Positions 26,379 through 35,106 of a stretch of 64,000 nucleotides of DNA are shown piece after piece (the stretch's first letter is position 1; every line of letters starts with the position of its first letter). The stretch is from Rhizobium sp. LC145. GTDB taxonomy: Bacteria; Pseudomonadota; Alphaproteobacteria; Rhizobiales; Rhizobiaceae. The notes under the pieces were generated by a model, which was given only the letters and a program-made list of their open reading frames with translations, was not told the DNA's origin and did not search any database. The position numbers were made by a program, and so were the translations under genes. The DNA is taken from NCBI RefSeq assembly GCF_001005825.1, contig NZ_LBHV01000004.1, positions 310,001 to 374,000 of the forward strand, read 5' to 3'.

Positions 26379-26641
26379 GCATAGTGGCCCCTAGGCTCAT
26401 CGAACCTGATGCCGGCATCGCTGCCCGCAACGCCTCTTGAGGCGGCGGGAGCGAATACCCAGCGGCATACCCGCGCTCAAAAACTTTCCACAGACGAAAT
26501 CACGACTGCCGCTTTCACCGTCGGCAGGAGATCATTCCGCTGCTTCGGTGCCGGCCGCGTGCCATGCAAATCCGATGCGTATGTTGGACTTTACGGAGAC
26601 GCCTCTAGATTAATGATGAAACCCGCTGGAGATGACACGAA
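26379..26641. other. Intergenic DNA between the tRNA-Val terminator and the BCCT gene
   Basis: I see no convincing gene here. An open frame starting at 26409 runs into the BCCT gene in another phase and has no homology-like features or ribosome site. The stretch should contain the promoter of the transporter gene. Confidence 0.5.
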
Positions 26642-28609
26642 TTGCAGAAACCTCCGCTATCCGGCATCTCACCAATCTCCTTTTTTGGCTCCGCAGTAAT
26701 CTCGCTCGGCCTGATCCTCTTTGCGACCGTGGCCCCAGCCACAGCCTCCAGAGTTTTCGAGACCGCGAACAAATGGATCGTTGAGGAGGCGGGCTGGCTC
26801 TACATGCTGGCGGTTGCCGGTTTCGTCATATTTCTGCTCTGCCTTGCGATAAGCCCGCTCGGCAAGATCAAGCTTGGCCCAGACGATTCGTCTCCCGACT
26901 ACAGCTATGGAACCTGGGTCGCGATGCTGTTCAGCGCGGGGATGGGGATCGGCATCGTCTTCTTCGGCGTGGCCGAACCGATCACGCATTTCTCGACGCC
27001 ACCGGATGCGCCGGCCCGCACTCCCCAGGCCGCGCGCGACGCGATGGAGATAACCTTCTTCCACTGGGGCATTCACGCCTGGGCGATCTATGCGGTGATC
27101 GGCCTCTCGCTCGCCTATTTCGGCTATCGCAGAGGCGAGCCGCTCGTCATTCGCTCGGCTTTTCGGCCGCTTCTCGGCGACAGGGTGAACGGGCCGATCG
27201 GCGACATGATCGATATCTTCGCGGTGGTCGGCACTCTCGCCGGCCTTGCGACTTCATTAGGTCTCGGTGTTGCGCAGCTCAACGCCACCGGCGCCTATCT
27301 CTTCGGCCTTGAGCAGAACATCACGACGCAGGTCGTCCTGATCGGCATCGTCACGATACTGGCCACAATCACCGTCGGCACCGGCCTCGACAACGGCATT
27401 CGCCGCCTCAGCGAAATGATCCTCATCGTTTCCTTCATATTGATGGGACTGATCCTCGCCGTCGGCCCGACCCGTTTCCTTCTTCAGGCGTTCGTCGAGA
27501 ATATCGGCCTCTATCTCAACGGCTTTGTCTCGCGCACCTTCCATATCTATGCCTATGAGCCCACCGACTGGGTCGGCACCTGGACCCTGTTCTATTGGGG
27601 CTGGTGGATCTCGTGGTCACCTTTCGTCGGCATGTTTATCGCGCGCATTTCACGCGGACGGACGATCCGGCAGTTCCTCCTCGGCGTGCTCTTCGCACCC
27701 GCCGGCTTCAGCTTCATCTGGTTCACGATTTTCGGCGACGTGGCGATCTGGCTCGATCTGAACGCAGCCAATGGCGAGCTGTCGCGCACGGTTGCGGAGA
27801 ACATGCCAATCGCGCTCTTCACGGTATTCGAATATCTGCCGTGGTCAGGCCTGCTCGCCTGGATCACGGGCCTGCTCGTCGCCGTCTATTTCATAACGGC
27901 GTCCGATGCAGGCGCCCTGGTCATCGCGATGATCACGTCGCGGGGAGACGAAGAACCGGTGCTCTGGCTTCGCGTGTTCTGGGCGCTTGTCTGCGGCGGG
28001 GTCGCCGCCTGCCTGCTCCTGGCGGGCGGGTTGGATGCGGTTCAGATGGCGGCGGTCATTGCCGCCCTGCCGCTTGTCATCGTCATGATCCTGATGTGCT
28101 ATGGCGTCTGGAAGGCTCTCCACGACGAAGTGGCGCTGACCGAAAGCGCCGCCCTCCCCCCGGCGCCGCTTGTTCCGAACGAAGGGACCTTCCTTTGGCG
28201 GCGGCGATTGGGAGCGATCGTCAGCCATCCCACACGCCGCCAGATCACCACCTATATCGATAGCACGGTCCGCAAGGCGCTGGATGCCGTGGTCATCGAA
28301 TTGACGAAGCGGGACCTGTCTGCGACCGTCGAAGATGCCGACGACAGTTTGCGGTTGATCGTCAGCCACGGGCAGGAAGCGCCCGATTTCATCTATGAGG
28401 TCCGCCCCATCAGCCAGCCGATACCGGCCTTCGCGCTCACGGACACAGCCCGGGGAGAAAGTGGCCGCAACCGATACTACCGGGCGGAAGTATTCCTGGC
28501 GCAAGGCGGCAGGGGCTACGACATCTACGGCTATGACGCCGAACAGGTGATCGCCGATATCATCAATCATTACGACCGCTTCCGGCATTACCTTTCGCTG
28601 AAGGTATGA
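26642..28609 (+). CDS. BCCT-family betaine/choline transporter (BetT-like)
   Basis: A 655-residue inner-membrane carrier with 12 predicted helices in residues 12-505 and a cytoplasmic C-terminal domain of about 150 residues. The family signatures are MGIGIVFFGVAEPITHF and the aromatic box helix TLFYWGWWISWSPFVGMFIA. The long tail is typical of BetT-type proton-driven choline/betaine carriers, where it senses osmotic stress. The start is TTG 26642, with GGAG about 10 bases upstream; no in-frame ATG gives the full first helix. Import of betaines would feed demethylation to sarcosine, the substrate of the sox operon in this window, but no direct link is visible. Confidence 0.93.
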   Translation: MQKPPLSGISPISFFGSAVISLGLILFATVAPATASRVFETANKWIVEEAGWLYMLAVAGFVIFLLCLAISPLGKIKLGPDDSSPDYSYGTWVAMLFSAGMGIGIVFFGVAEPITHFSTPPDAPARTPQAARDAMEITFFHWGIHAWAIYAVIGLSLAYFGYRRGEPLVIRSAFRPLLGDRVNGPIGDMIDIFAVVGTLAGLATSLGLGVAQLNATGAYLFGLEQNITTQVVLIGIVTILATITVGTGLDNGIRRLSEMILIVSFILMGLILAVGPTRFLLQAFVENIGLYLNGFVSRTFHIYAYEPTDWVGTWTLFYWGWWISWSPFVGMFIARISRGRTIRQFLLGVLFAPAGFSFIWFTIFGDVAIWLDLNAANGELSRTVAENMPIALFTVFEYLPWSGLLAWITGLLVAVYFITASDAGALVIAMITSRGDEEPVLWLRVFWALVCGGVAACLLLAGGLDAVQMAAVIAALPLVIVMILMCYGVWKALHDEVALTESAALPPAPLVPNEGTFLWRRRLGAIVSHPTRRQITTYIDSTVRKALDAVVIELTKRDLSATVEDADDSLRLIVSHGQEAPDFIYEVRPISQPIPAFALTDTARGESGRNRYYRAEVFLAQGGRGYDIYGYDAEQVIADIINHYDRFRHYLSLKV

Positions 28610-28692
28610 TGCCGGTTTGCGGACCTGTCTTCTCCCTCTCTCCTACCTCCTTGTACGATCTTGCTTTAAAGAAACCGATCATGCAGCTAGAA

Positions 28693-28737
28693 GCATGTCG
28701 CGCAAAAGTGTGAAGCGGTTTTGCGATAACGACATGC
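28693..28737. repeat. Rhizobial intergenic imperfect palindrome
   Basis: GCATGTCG at 28693-28700 is inverted as CGACATGC at 28730-28737. Inner arms GCAAAA and TTTTGC also pair. The 45-base sequence resembles an abundant intergenic palindrome I recall from Rhizobiales genomes. It lies between the BCCT and manC genes. Confidence 0.7.
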
Positions 28738-28803
28738 GTAGAAGCACTCATGCGCACCTGCATTCGAGATTCTTCGCCGAACGGTATTGGGAGCAAACGA
28801 GCG

Positions 28804-30231
28804 ATGGCCCAGAAGATCATTCCCGTCATCATGGCCGGCGGCAAGGGCACGAGGCTCTGGCCCCTATCGCGCGCCAGCGCGCCGAAGCAGTTCATCCAGT
28901 TCATCGGCGACCGCACCCTCTTCCAGGCAACGCTGACGCGGGTCTCCGATCCCGCGCTTTACGAGGCGCCGGTCGTCATCACCAACGAGGATTTCCGCTT
29001 CCTGGTGGCCGAGCAGGCCCGCGAACTCGGCGTCAAGTTGGCAGGCACCCTGCTGGAACCAGTCGCCCGCAACACCGCCGCAGCCGTGGCCGCTGCAGCC
29101 GCCTTCGCGAGCAGCCGCTTCGGCAAGGATGCCGTCCTCCAGGTGCTCGCCTCCGACCATGAGATCGTCGCCGATGCCGCCTATTTCGAGGCGATCCGGA
29201 TCGCCCGCGATACCGCGCTAGAAGGCAGGCTCGTTACCTTCGGCATCACGCCCAGCGAGCCCGCCACGGGCTATGGCTATATCGAGATCGGCGAGAAGCG
29301 TCCCTCCGGCGCCCATGCGGTGAAACGCTTCGTCGAGAAGCCGGCCCTGCCGGAGGCCGAACGCATGCTCGCCGCCGGCGGCTATTACTGGAACTCGGGC
29401 ATCTTCATGTTCAAGGCTTCCCAGGTGCTTGCCGAGATGAAGGCACTCGCGCCCGAGGTCGAGGCCGCCGCCCGCGAAGCCACCGCCAAGGCCACCAGCG
29501 ATCTCGATTTTACCAGGCTCGATCCGGAAGCCTTCGCCAAAAGCCCGGATATCTCGATCGACTATGCGATCATGGAAAAGACCGCCAATGCGGCCGTCGT
29601 GCCCTCCTCCTTCACCTGGTCCGATCTCGGAAGCTGGGATGCCGTCTGGAAGCTCGGCAAGCGGGATGAGGCCGGCAACGTCACCGCCGGCAACGCCACG
29701 GTCGTCAACACAAGGAACTCGCTCGTCATGTCGCGCACCAGCCATCTGGCTGTGCAGGGACTGGAAAACGTCGCGGTGATCGCCAGCGAGGATGCCGTCT
29801 ATGTCGGGCGGCTGGAGGATAGCCAGAGCGTCGGCAAGCTCGTCAAGCAGCTCGCCGCCGCGAAGGCGACGGCAGCGCTCACCGAGACGCACCCCACCTC
29901 CTACCGCCCCTGGGGCGGTTATACCTCGGTGCTTAACGGTGACCGCTTTCAGGTGAAGCGCCTCTTCGTCTCGCCGGGCAAGAAGCTGTCGCTGCAGAAG
30001 CATCACCACCGCGCCGAGCACTGGATCTGCGTGAAGGGCACTGCGGAAGTGACGATCGGCGACCAGGTGAGGATCATCCGCGAAAACGAGTCCGTCTACA
30101 TCCCCCAGGGCGAGGTGCACCGGCTCGCCAATCCCGGCAAGATCACGCTCGAGATGATCGAGGTGCAGACCGGCTCCTATCTCGGCGAGGACGATATCAT
30201 CCGCATCGAGGATACTTTCGGGCGGAGCTGA
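28804..30231 (+). CDS. manC: Bifunctional mannose-1-phosphate guanylyltransferase/mannose-6-phosphate isomerase (type II)
   Basis: A 475-residue enzyme supplying GDP-mannose for polysaccharides. The nucleotidyltransferase domain starts with VIMAGGKGTRLWPLSR and contains VEKP (FVEKPALPEA) and the FTWSDLGSWDA segment. The C-terminal cupin isomerase domain begins near residue 350 (RPWGGYTSV) and carries metal-binding histidines in LQKHHHRAEHWICVKG and GEVHRLANPG. The start is ATG 28804, with GGGAG 10 bases upstream; a start at 28750 would lie in the downstream side of the palindromic repeat region. No other GDP-mannose genes are adjacent. Confidence 0.94.
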   Translation: MAQKIIPVIMAGGKGTRLWPLSRASAPKQFIQFIGDRTLFQATLTRVSDPALYEAPVVITNEDFRFLVAEQARELGVKLAGTLLEPVARNTAAAVAAAAAFASSRFGKDAVLQVLASDHEIVADAAYFEAIRIARDTALEGRLVTFGITPSEPATGYGYIEIGEKRPSGAHAVKRFVEKPALPEAERMLAAGGYYWNSGIFMFKASQVLAEMKALAPEVEAAAREATAKATSDLDFTRLDPEAFAKSPDISIDYAIMEKTANAAVVPSSFTWSDLGSWDAVWKLGKRDEAGNVTAGNATVVNTRNSLVMSRTSHLAVQGLENVAVIASEDAVYVGRLEDSQSVGKLVKQLAAAKATAALTETHPTSYRPWGGYTSVLNGDRFQVKRLFVSPGKKLSLQKHHHRAEHWICVKGTAEVTIGDQVRIIRENESVYIPQGEVHRLANPGKITLEMIEVQTGSYLGEDDIIRIEDTFGRS

Positions 30232-30323
30232 TTTGGCTCGATGCCGCTGGTGGATGGCGCTTTACGCCACAAGCGGACTTTCAGGGCGAATACCAGTCAG
30301 CAAGGTCTGTGAGAGTTGAGACC

Positions 30324-30785
30324 ATGATACGTGCTGCCACCTCCAAGGATGCAGAACAAGCCATCCGCGTTATACAGCGGTCCATTGAGGAACTGTGCGT
30401 TTCCGATCACCTGCGAGACGAAAACGTTCTGAGCATGTGGCTTTCGAACAAAACAGCCGAAAACTTTCGCCTTTGGCTAGAATCGCCAGACCAAATTCTC
30501 CTAGTGACCGAGCGCGATGGAGTGATTTGCTCCGTCGGGGGAGCGACACGAACTGGTGAGATCACCTTGAACTACATTCTGCCCGGCACTCGCTTCAGCG
30601 GGTTAAGCAAGGCCATGGTCATAGCGCTGGAACGAATCTTGCTGGACTTGGGCAACTCGCGCGTTCGTCTCACAAGCACTCGGACGGCGCAGCGGTTCTA
30701 TCACTCTATTGGATACCAGGATGTCGGGCCCCCAGTGTTCTGGGGGCGACTGCCCGGTTACCCGATAGAGAAAATCATCGCATGA
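30324..30785 (+). CDS. GNAT-family N-acetyltransferase
   Basis: A 153-residue protein with a GNAT-like fold: N-terminal IRAATSKDAEQAIRVIQ, a central beta region (LLVTERDGVICSVGGA), an acetyl-CoA-binding helix region (LSKAMVIALERILLDLG) and the terminal FYHSIGYQ, the usual end of the fold. The R/Q-x-x-G-x-G/A loop is replaced by GTRFSGLSK, a weak match, so cofactor binding is plausible but not certain. Base composition is clearly lower in GC than the flanking genes, and codon use includes many A/T-ending codons, suggesting horizontal acquisition. Substrate unknown. Convergent with the quinone oxidoreductase gene. Confidence 0.8.
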   Translation: MIRAATSKDAEQAIRVIQRSIEELCVSDHLRDENVLSMWLSNKTAENFRLWLESPDQILLVTERDGVICSVGGATRTGEITLNYILPGTRFSGLSKAMVIALERILLDLGNSRVRLTSTRTAQRFYHSIGYQDVGPPVFWGRLPGYPIEKIIA

Positions 30786-30809
30786 AACGATCCGCTTCGG
30801 CCCGCTGCA

Positions 30810-31796
30810 TCATTGAATATCGACAAGCACCTTGCCGACGACCGAACCCGTCTCCAGAGCTTCGTGAGCCTCGACGATACGATCGAGCGGAACCTGCATG
30901 CCGATTTTCGGGACATATGCCCCGGATGCGATGCAGGCGTTTATGGCGTCGATCGCATCACGCTTCGCCTCGAACGGTACGTTGTAGATGAACACGAACC
31001 GGAACACGCATCCGCCGACCATCGCCTTGAGCAATGGCAGGGAAAGCTCGTCGCTTGCCTGTCCGGTCGCGTAGGAACTGACAACGCCGCCCTGCGCAAG
31101 GCAGGCCATGTCGATCGCGAGATTGGCCTTGAGGTTGACGTCAACGATCCGGTCCACGCCGCGGCTATCGGTCTGCGACCGAATGACGGCAGGGACATCC
31201 TCCTTCAAGAGATTGATGACGAGGTCGGCACCTGCTGCCTTGGCGACCGCGACGTGGTCGTCGCTGAGCACCGTCGCCGCCACCCAGGCCCCGGCCCATT
31301 TGGCGAGCAGGATGGCGGCCGTGCCGACAACGCCTGCCCCGCCATGGACAAGGACGCGACGTCCCTTGATGTCACCGTCTGCAAACAGGCATCTGTGGGC
31401 AGTCAGCGCGGGAATTCCAAGGCTTGCTCCAACCTCGAAGGAAACATTCCTTGGCAACGGCACGGCATTGGTGGCGAGTGTAATCGCGTATTCGGCGGCG
31501 GTTCCGCTCGCCCGGCCGTACTGCGCCTCGAAAATCCAGACACGCTCACCAAGTCGGCTTTCCGGAACGCTGTCGCCGACCGCATCGATGATTCCGGCCC
31601 CATCCTGATGAGGAATGATTCTCGGGAAGGCCATGGTTGCCGAAAAGCCGGTGCGGGCCTTGATATCCGTCGGGTTGACGCCGGACACGTGAATGCGGAC
31701 ACGAACCTCGCCCGGGCCAGGTTGGGGCGTGGACACTTCCCCCACGGCGAGGACATCCCGGGCTTCGCCCTGGCGATTGTAATAAGCAGCTCTCAT
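30810..31796 (-). CDS. Zinc-independent quinone oxidoreductase / MDR-family alcohol dehydrogenase
   Basis: A 328-residue NADPH-dependent enzyme of the medium-chain reductase family. The N-terminal GroES-like fold has HVSGVNPTDIKARTG and PHQDGAGIIDAVG. The Rossmann motif is LVHGGAGVVGTAAILLA. The usual catalytic and structural zinc cysteines are absent, as in quinone oxidoreductases. The start is ATG 31796 (MRAAYYNRQG), with GGGA nine bases upstream; longer frames extend into the divergent promoter region. It is divergent from an HxlR regulator, a pairing known for redox-responsive control of qor genes. Confidence 0.91.
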   Translation of the reverse strand: MRAAYYNRQGEARDVLAVGEVSTPQPGPGEVRVRIHVSGVNPTDIKARTGFSATMAFPRIIPHQDGAGIIDAVGDSVPESRLGERVWIFEAQYGRASGTAAEYAITLATNAVPLPRNVSFEVGASLGIPALTAHRCLFADGDIKGRRVLVHGGAGVVGTAAILLAKWAGAWVAATVLSDDHVAVAKAAGADLVINLLKEDVPAVIRSQTDSRGVDRIVDVNLKANLAIDMACLAQGGVVSSYATGQASDELSLPLLKAMVGGCVFRFVFIYNVPFEAKRDAIDAINACIASGAYVPKIGMQVPLDRIVEAHEALETGSVVGKVLVDIQ

Positions 31797-31903
31797 CCTA
31801 ATGTTTCCCATTGTTTGGTTCGGGTTGCGCGACGACGATGCATCATGGTTAAATCTGCCCATGCAGGCCATTGCGCAAGAAGGGAAACATTTTATATATA
31901 GGG

Positions 31904-31920
31904 ATACTAATTATACTAAT
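31904..31920. promoter_or_regulatory. Tandem octamer repeat, candidate HxlR operator
   Basis: ATACTAAT occurs twice, at 31904-31911 and 31913-31920, separated by one base, so the period is nine. It lies between TATATATA (31892-31899 region) and the HxlR ribosome site, in the divergent spacer to the quinone oxidoreductase. The position fits autoregulation, but no experiment supports it here. Confidence 0.45.
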
Positions 31921-31929
31921 GGAGCTCGA

Positions 31930-32265
31930 ATGCCCGTTTCAGAAAGCGGATATCGCTGCGCCGTCGAGGCGACCGTTCATGTGGCGGGCGGCAAATGGAA
32001 GCCGATCATCATCCATTATCTGATCAGCGGCACGAAGCGTTTCGGTGAACTCCGCCGCCTGATCGGCGGCATCACGCAACGCTCGTTGACCCTACAACTG
32101 CGCGAACTCGAGGAAAGCGGCGTGATCACCCGGGAGGTGTTCGCGGAGGTGCCGCCGCGCGTCGAATACACGCTGACGGAATTCGGGATGACACTGGCGC
32201 CGGTACTCTCAGCCATGAAGGAATGGGGAGAGATCTATATCCAGCGCAGGCTCGATAAACAGTAG
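31930..32265 (+). CDS. HxlR-family transcriptional regulator
   Basis: A 111-residue winged-helix regulator. The family hallmarks are the N-terminal Cys10 (GYRCAVEATVHVAGGKWKP), the GKW-P-I/II segment, the recognition region KRFGELRRLIGGITQRSLTLQLRELE, and the wing PRVEYTLTEFG. The conserved Cys often acts as a thiol switch for electrophiles, aldehydes or quinones, which fits the divergent quinone oxidoreductase. The start is ATG 31930 because GGAG lies five bases upstream; the open frame to 31801 covers promoter DNA. Confidence 0.93.
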   Translation: MPVSESGYRCAVEATVHVAGGKWKPIIIHYLISGTKRFGELRRLIGGITQRSLTLQLRELEESGVITREVFAEVPPRVEYTLTEFGMTLAPVLSAMKEWGEIYIQRRLDKQ

Positions 32266-32333
32266 CGACGCCCGCTTCGGGCAGAAAGCGGACGAACGTC
32301 GCCTACGCTCCAAAAGAGCATGACGCCTGAAAT

Positions 32334-34193
32334 TCAGCCTTCCTCGTCCACATCCGCGATATAACCGCCGGTCTGCCTCTTCCAGAGCCGGGCATAGAGC
32401 CCATCGCGCAAAAGAAGCTCGTCCGGCGTTCCTTCCTCCACGATCCGGCCTTTGTCGATCACCACGATCCGGTCCATCTTAGCGATAGTCGACAGCCGGT
32501 GCGCGATGGCGATCACCGTCTTGCCCTCCATCAGCACGGCGAGCTTGTCCTGGATCGCCGCCTCGGATTCGCTGTCGAGCGCGGAGGTCGCCTCGTCGAG
32601 CACCAGGATCGGCGCGTCCTTCAAAAGCACCCTCGCGATCGCCACTCGCTGCCGCTGGCCGCCGGAGAGTTTGATGCCTCGGTCGCCGACGAAGGCGTCA
32701 TATCCGCGCCTGCCTTCACCGTCGGCCAGTTCGGCGATGAAGCCGTCCGCTTGGGCAGCCCTGGCTGCCTCCTCGATTTCCTCCTGGGAAGCCGACGGCC
32801 GTCCATAGCGGATATTGTCGCCCACCGAGCGATGCAGCAGCGCGACATCCTGGGAAATCACGCCGATATTATCCCTGAGGCTTGCCTGCGTCACCGACCG
32901 GATATCCCTGCCGTCGACCAGGATCGTGCCGCCCTTCAAGTCGTAGAACCGCAGGAGCAGGCTCACCAGCGTCGTCTTGCCCGCCCCGGAAACCCCGACA
33001 AGCCCCACCTTTTCACCCGGCCGGATGATCAGGTTCAGATCGTCGATAACCGTTCCGGTCGGCCGGTAAGCGAAGCTGACGTTCTCGAAACGGATTTCGC
33101 CCCGCTCCACGACGAGCGTCGCGGCATCCGGCGCATCGGTGATGGTCGGCGGCGTGGTCATCACCGGCATGGCGTCGCGGATGGTGCCGACCGCCTGAAA
33201 AATCTGCTGGCCCATCTGGAGAAAGGTGAAGGTATGGCCGGACAGCCGCTGGAGGATATAGACTGCCCCGACAAACTCCCCGACCGTGATGAAGCCGTCG
33301 ACGAGGCCCGAGAAACCGATCGAAAGCATCGCCAGCCAGAGAGCCATGTTGAGCGCCACGACGATCAGTTCCGACGTACGATAGACGCGCTGCTCCCTGT
33401 GCTGTGTCTGCACCGCCTTCTGTATGATGCGGCGGATGACACCCGCCTCGCTGTCTTCGGCCGCGAACTGCTTGATCATCTGCATGTTGGTATAGAGATC
33501 GGTGATGGCGCCGGCCACCAGGCTGCGCTGCTTGGCGGTGCGGCGCGAGCGTTCAACGAAGATCGGCGCCATCTTGACGGCGAGCGCCACATTGAGCGCG
33601 ATCCAGACGACGACCGGCAGGGCAAGTTGCCAGGACAGCGCGCTGAGCAGGATCACGGAGCCGACCATCTGCAGCAGGAAACGCGGGATCGTCTGGAAAG
33701 CAGCAATGATCTGCTGCTGGACGGCAGACGCTACCTGCGACAGGCGCGAGGCCACCTGGCCGGCGAAGAGATCATGGAAAAATCCGAGATCCTGCCGCTC
33801 CACCGCCTTGTGCCCCTGCCACTGGATGGCGGCCGGCATGGCGACCCCGAGCGTGTGCGAATTAAGAGTATTCAGGAGGAAAGAGGCGATCGGCATGGCC
33901 GGAAAGATCAGAAGCCCGAGAAAAGTCAGAAGCGGCCATTCACTGTTCAGGAAGTTAGAAGCTCCGTGTTGTGTCACGCCATCGACGATAACCGAAAGTC
34001 CCCAGACAATGGTCAGATTGATGGCCTCGATCGCCATGGAGGAAAGCGCGAGCGCGATCAGAACCCCGCGGAACATCGAGATGAAATGCAGAAGGACCGC
34101 CACCGGCCCGCTCGAAGGCAGCGGCCGGTAAGGAATATCGAGGGGCCGGATCAGCGTCTCGAAAGGGCGATAGACGAATTCGGAAAGCGACAT
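32334..34193 (-). CDS. ABC exporter, fused permease and ATPase
   Basis: A 619-residue half-transporter, expected to work as a dimer. The six-helix membrane domain occupies about residues 30-345. The ATPase follows with Walker A GVSGAGKTT, the ABC signature LSGGQRQR, Walker B ILVLDEATSALD and the switch His in IAHRLST. It resembles multidrug/lipid exporters of the MsbA/LmrA group. No accessory protein is adjacent, so substrate is unknown. It is convergent with the HxlR gene and lies downstream of the VOC gene on the same strand, separated by about 210 bases that hold GC-rich hairpins. Confidence 0.93.
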   Translation of the reverse strand: MSLSEFVYRPFETLIRPLDIPYRPLPSSGPVAVLLHFISMFRGVLIALALSSMAIEAINLTIVWGLSVIVDGVTQHGASNFLNSEWPLLTFLGLLIFPAMPIASFLLNTLNSHTLGVAMPAAIQWQGHKAVERQDLGFFHDLFAGQVASRLSQVASAVQQQIIAAFQTIPRFLLQMVGSVILLSALSWQLALPVVVWIALNVALAVKMAPIFVERSRRTAKQRSLVAGAITDLYTNMQMIKQFAAEDSEAGVIRRIIQKAVQTQHREQRVYRTSELIVVALNMALWLAMLSIGFSGLVDGFITVGEFVGAVYILQRLSGHTFTFLQMGQQIFQAVGTIRDAMPVMTTPPTITDAPDAATLVVERGEIRFENVSFAYRPTGTVIDDLNLIIRPGEKVGLVGVSGAGKTTLVSLLLRFYDLKGGTILVDGRDIRSVTQASLRDNIGVISQDVALLHRSVGDNIRYGRPSASQEEIEEAARAAQADGFIAELADGEGRRGYDAFVGDRGIKLSGGQRQRVAIARVLLKDAPILVLDEATSALDSESEAAIQDKLAVLMEGKTVIAIAHRLSTIAKMDRIVVIDKGRIVEEGTPDELLLRDGLYARLWKRQTGGYIADVDEEG

Positions 34194-34402
34194 GGCAGCT
34201 CGTCACAGCAATGGAGGGTGGCACCATTCCGCTCGTGCGTATGGCCGGGTAACCGAAAAATTGAGTCTATCGGAAAAGTGTACCGCCAATTGCGGTGTGA
34301 CGCCAAGCGGAGCTTGCCCGTGGCGAAGCATGGCCAAAGGGCGCCGCCGGGCTCATCCGGCGCCGGCTGCAAACACGGGGCCCGGCCCGTGCTGATCGCG
34401 GA

Positions 34403-34876
34403 TCAGCCGCGCCGCGCGGCCTCGATCGCCGCGACGTCGATCTTCCTCATGGTCATCATCGCATCGAAAGCGCGCTTTGCCTGATCGCCGCCTGCCGCGA
34501 CCGCCTCGGTCAGGACGCGTGGCGTGATCTGCCAGGAGACGCCCCACTTGTCCTTGCACCAGCCGCATTCGCTTTCCTGGCCGCCATTGCCGACAATGGC
34601 GTTCCAGTAGCGATCGGTTTCCTCCTGGTCGTCGGTTGCGATCTGAAAGGAGAAGGCTTCGTTGTGTTTGAACATGGGGCCGCCGTTAAGGCCGATACAG
34701 GGGATGCCCGCCACCGTGAATTCAACGACCAGCACGTCTCCCTGCTTCCCGTCCGGATAGTTTCCAGGCGCGCGGATGAGGGCACCCACCGCGCTGTCGG
34801 GAAAGGTCTCGGCATAGAAGCGGGCGGCCTCCTCTGCGTCCTTGTCGTACCATAGGCAGATAGTGTTCTTTGCCAT
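34403..34876 (-). CDS. VOC/PhnB-like (glyoxalase-fold) protein
   Basis: A 157-residue cytoplasmic protein of the PhnB/3-demethylubiquinone-methyltransferase-like group. The N-terminus has TICLWYDKDAEEAARFYAETFPDS, with the VVEFTVAGIPCIGLNGGP and AFSFQIATDDQEETDRYW segments and the CGWCKDKWGVSWQITPRVL block typical of this group. The C-terminal KRAFDAMMTMRKIDVAAIEAA is also typical. Enzymatic activity has not been established for most members. Divergent from the tetR operon. Confidence 0.9.
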   Translation of the reverse strand: MAKNTICLWYDKDAEEAARFYAETFPDSAVGALIRAPGNYPDGKQGDVLVVEFTVAGIPCIGLNGGPMFKHNEAFSFQIATDDQEETDRYWNAIVGNGGQESECGWCKDKWGVSWQITPRVLTEAVAAGGDQAKRAFDAMMTMRKIDVAAIEAARRG

Positions 34877-35048
34877 TGCATCGTCCTCTCATCCTTCGTT
34901 TTTCAGGCTCATGTGTTGTCCTGATACTACTATGACGAACGTGCCCTGGGTGATCCGACATCGCACCGAAAATAAATTGGAAGCATCCGCGTGCCGGCAA
35001 GCATCTCAACAGCAAAACCTGGTTGTGACAGTTCCCACCCTACTTCCT

Positions 35049-35077
35049 TGCAAAATCTTCCAGCCCATGATAATGAC
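35049..35077 (+). promoter_or_regulatory. Candidate promoter of the tetR operon
   Basis: TTGCAA (35049-35054), a 17-base spacer and TAATGA (about 35072-35077) form a reasonable sigma70-type promoter. The -10 overlaps the left arm of the dyad at 35073-35092, so a bound repressor would block RNA polymerase. Confidence 0.5.
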
Positions 35078-35092
35078 TGTCCAGTCAGTCAT
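35073..35092. promoter_or_regulatory. TetR-type operator
   Basis: ATGACTG (35073-35079) and CAGTCAT (35086-35092) form a perfect 7-base dyad with a 6-base spacer, 14 bases before the tetR ATG. The TGAC...GTCA core is common for TetR repressors of efflux operons. Confidence 0.75.
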
Positions 35093-35106
35093 AATTGGAA
35101 GAGACG

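Noticed and set aside
26409..26699. 96-codon open frame after tRNA-Val
   Set aside because: It overlaps the start of the BCCT gene in another frame, has no ribosome site and shows no domain-like sequence.
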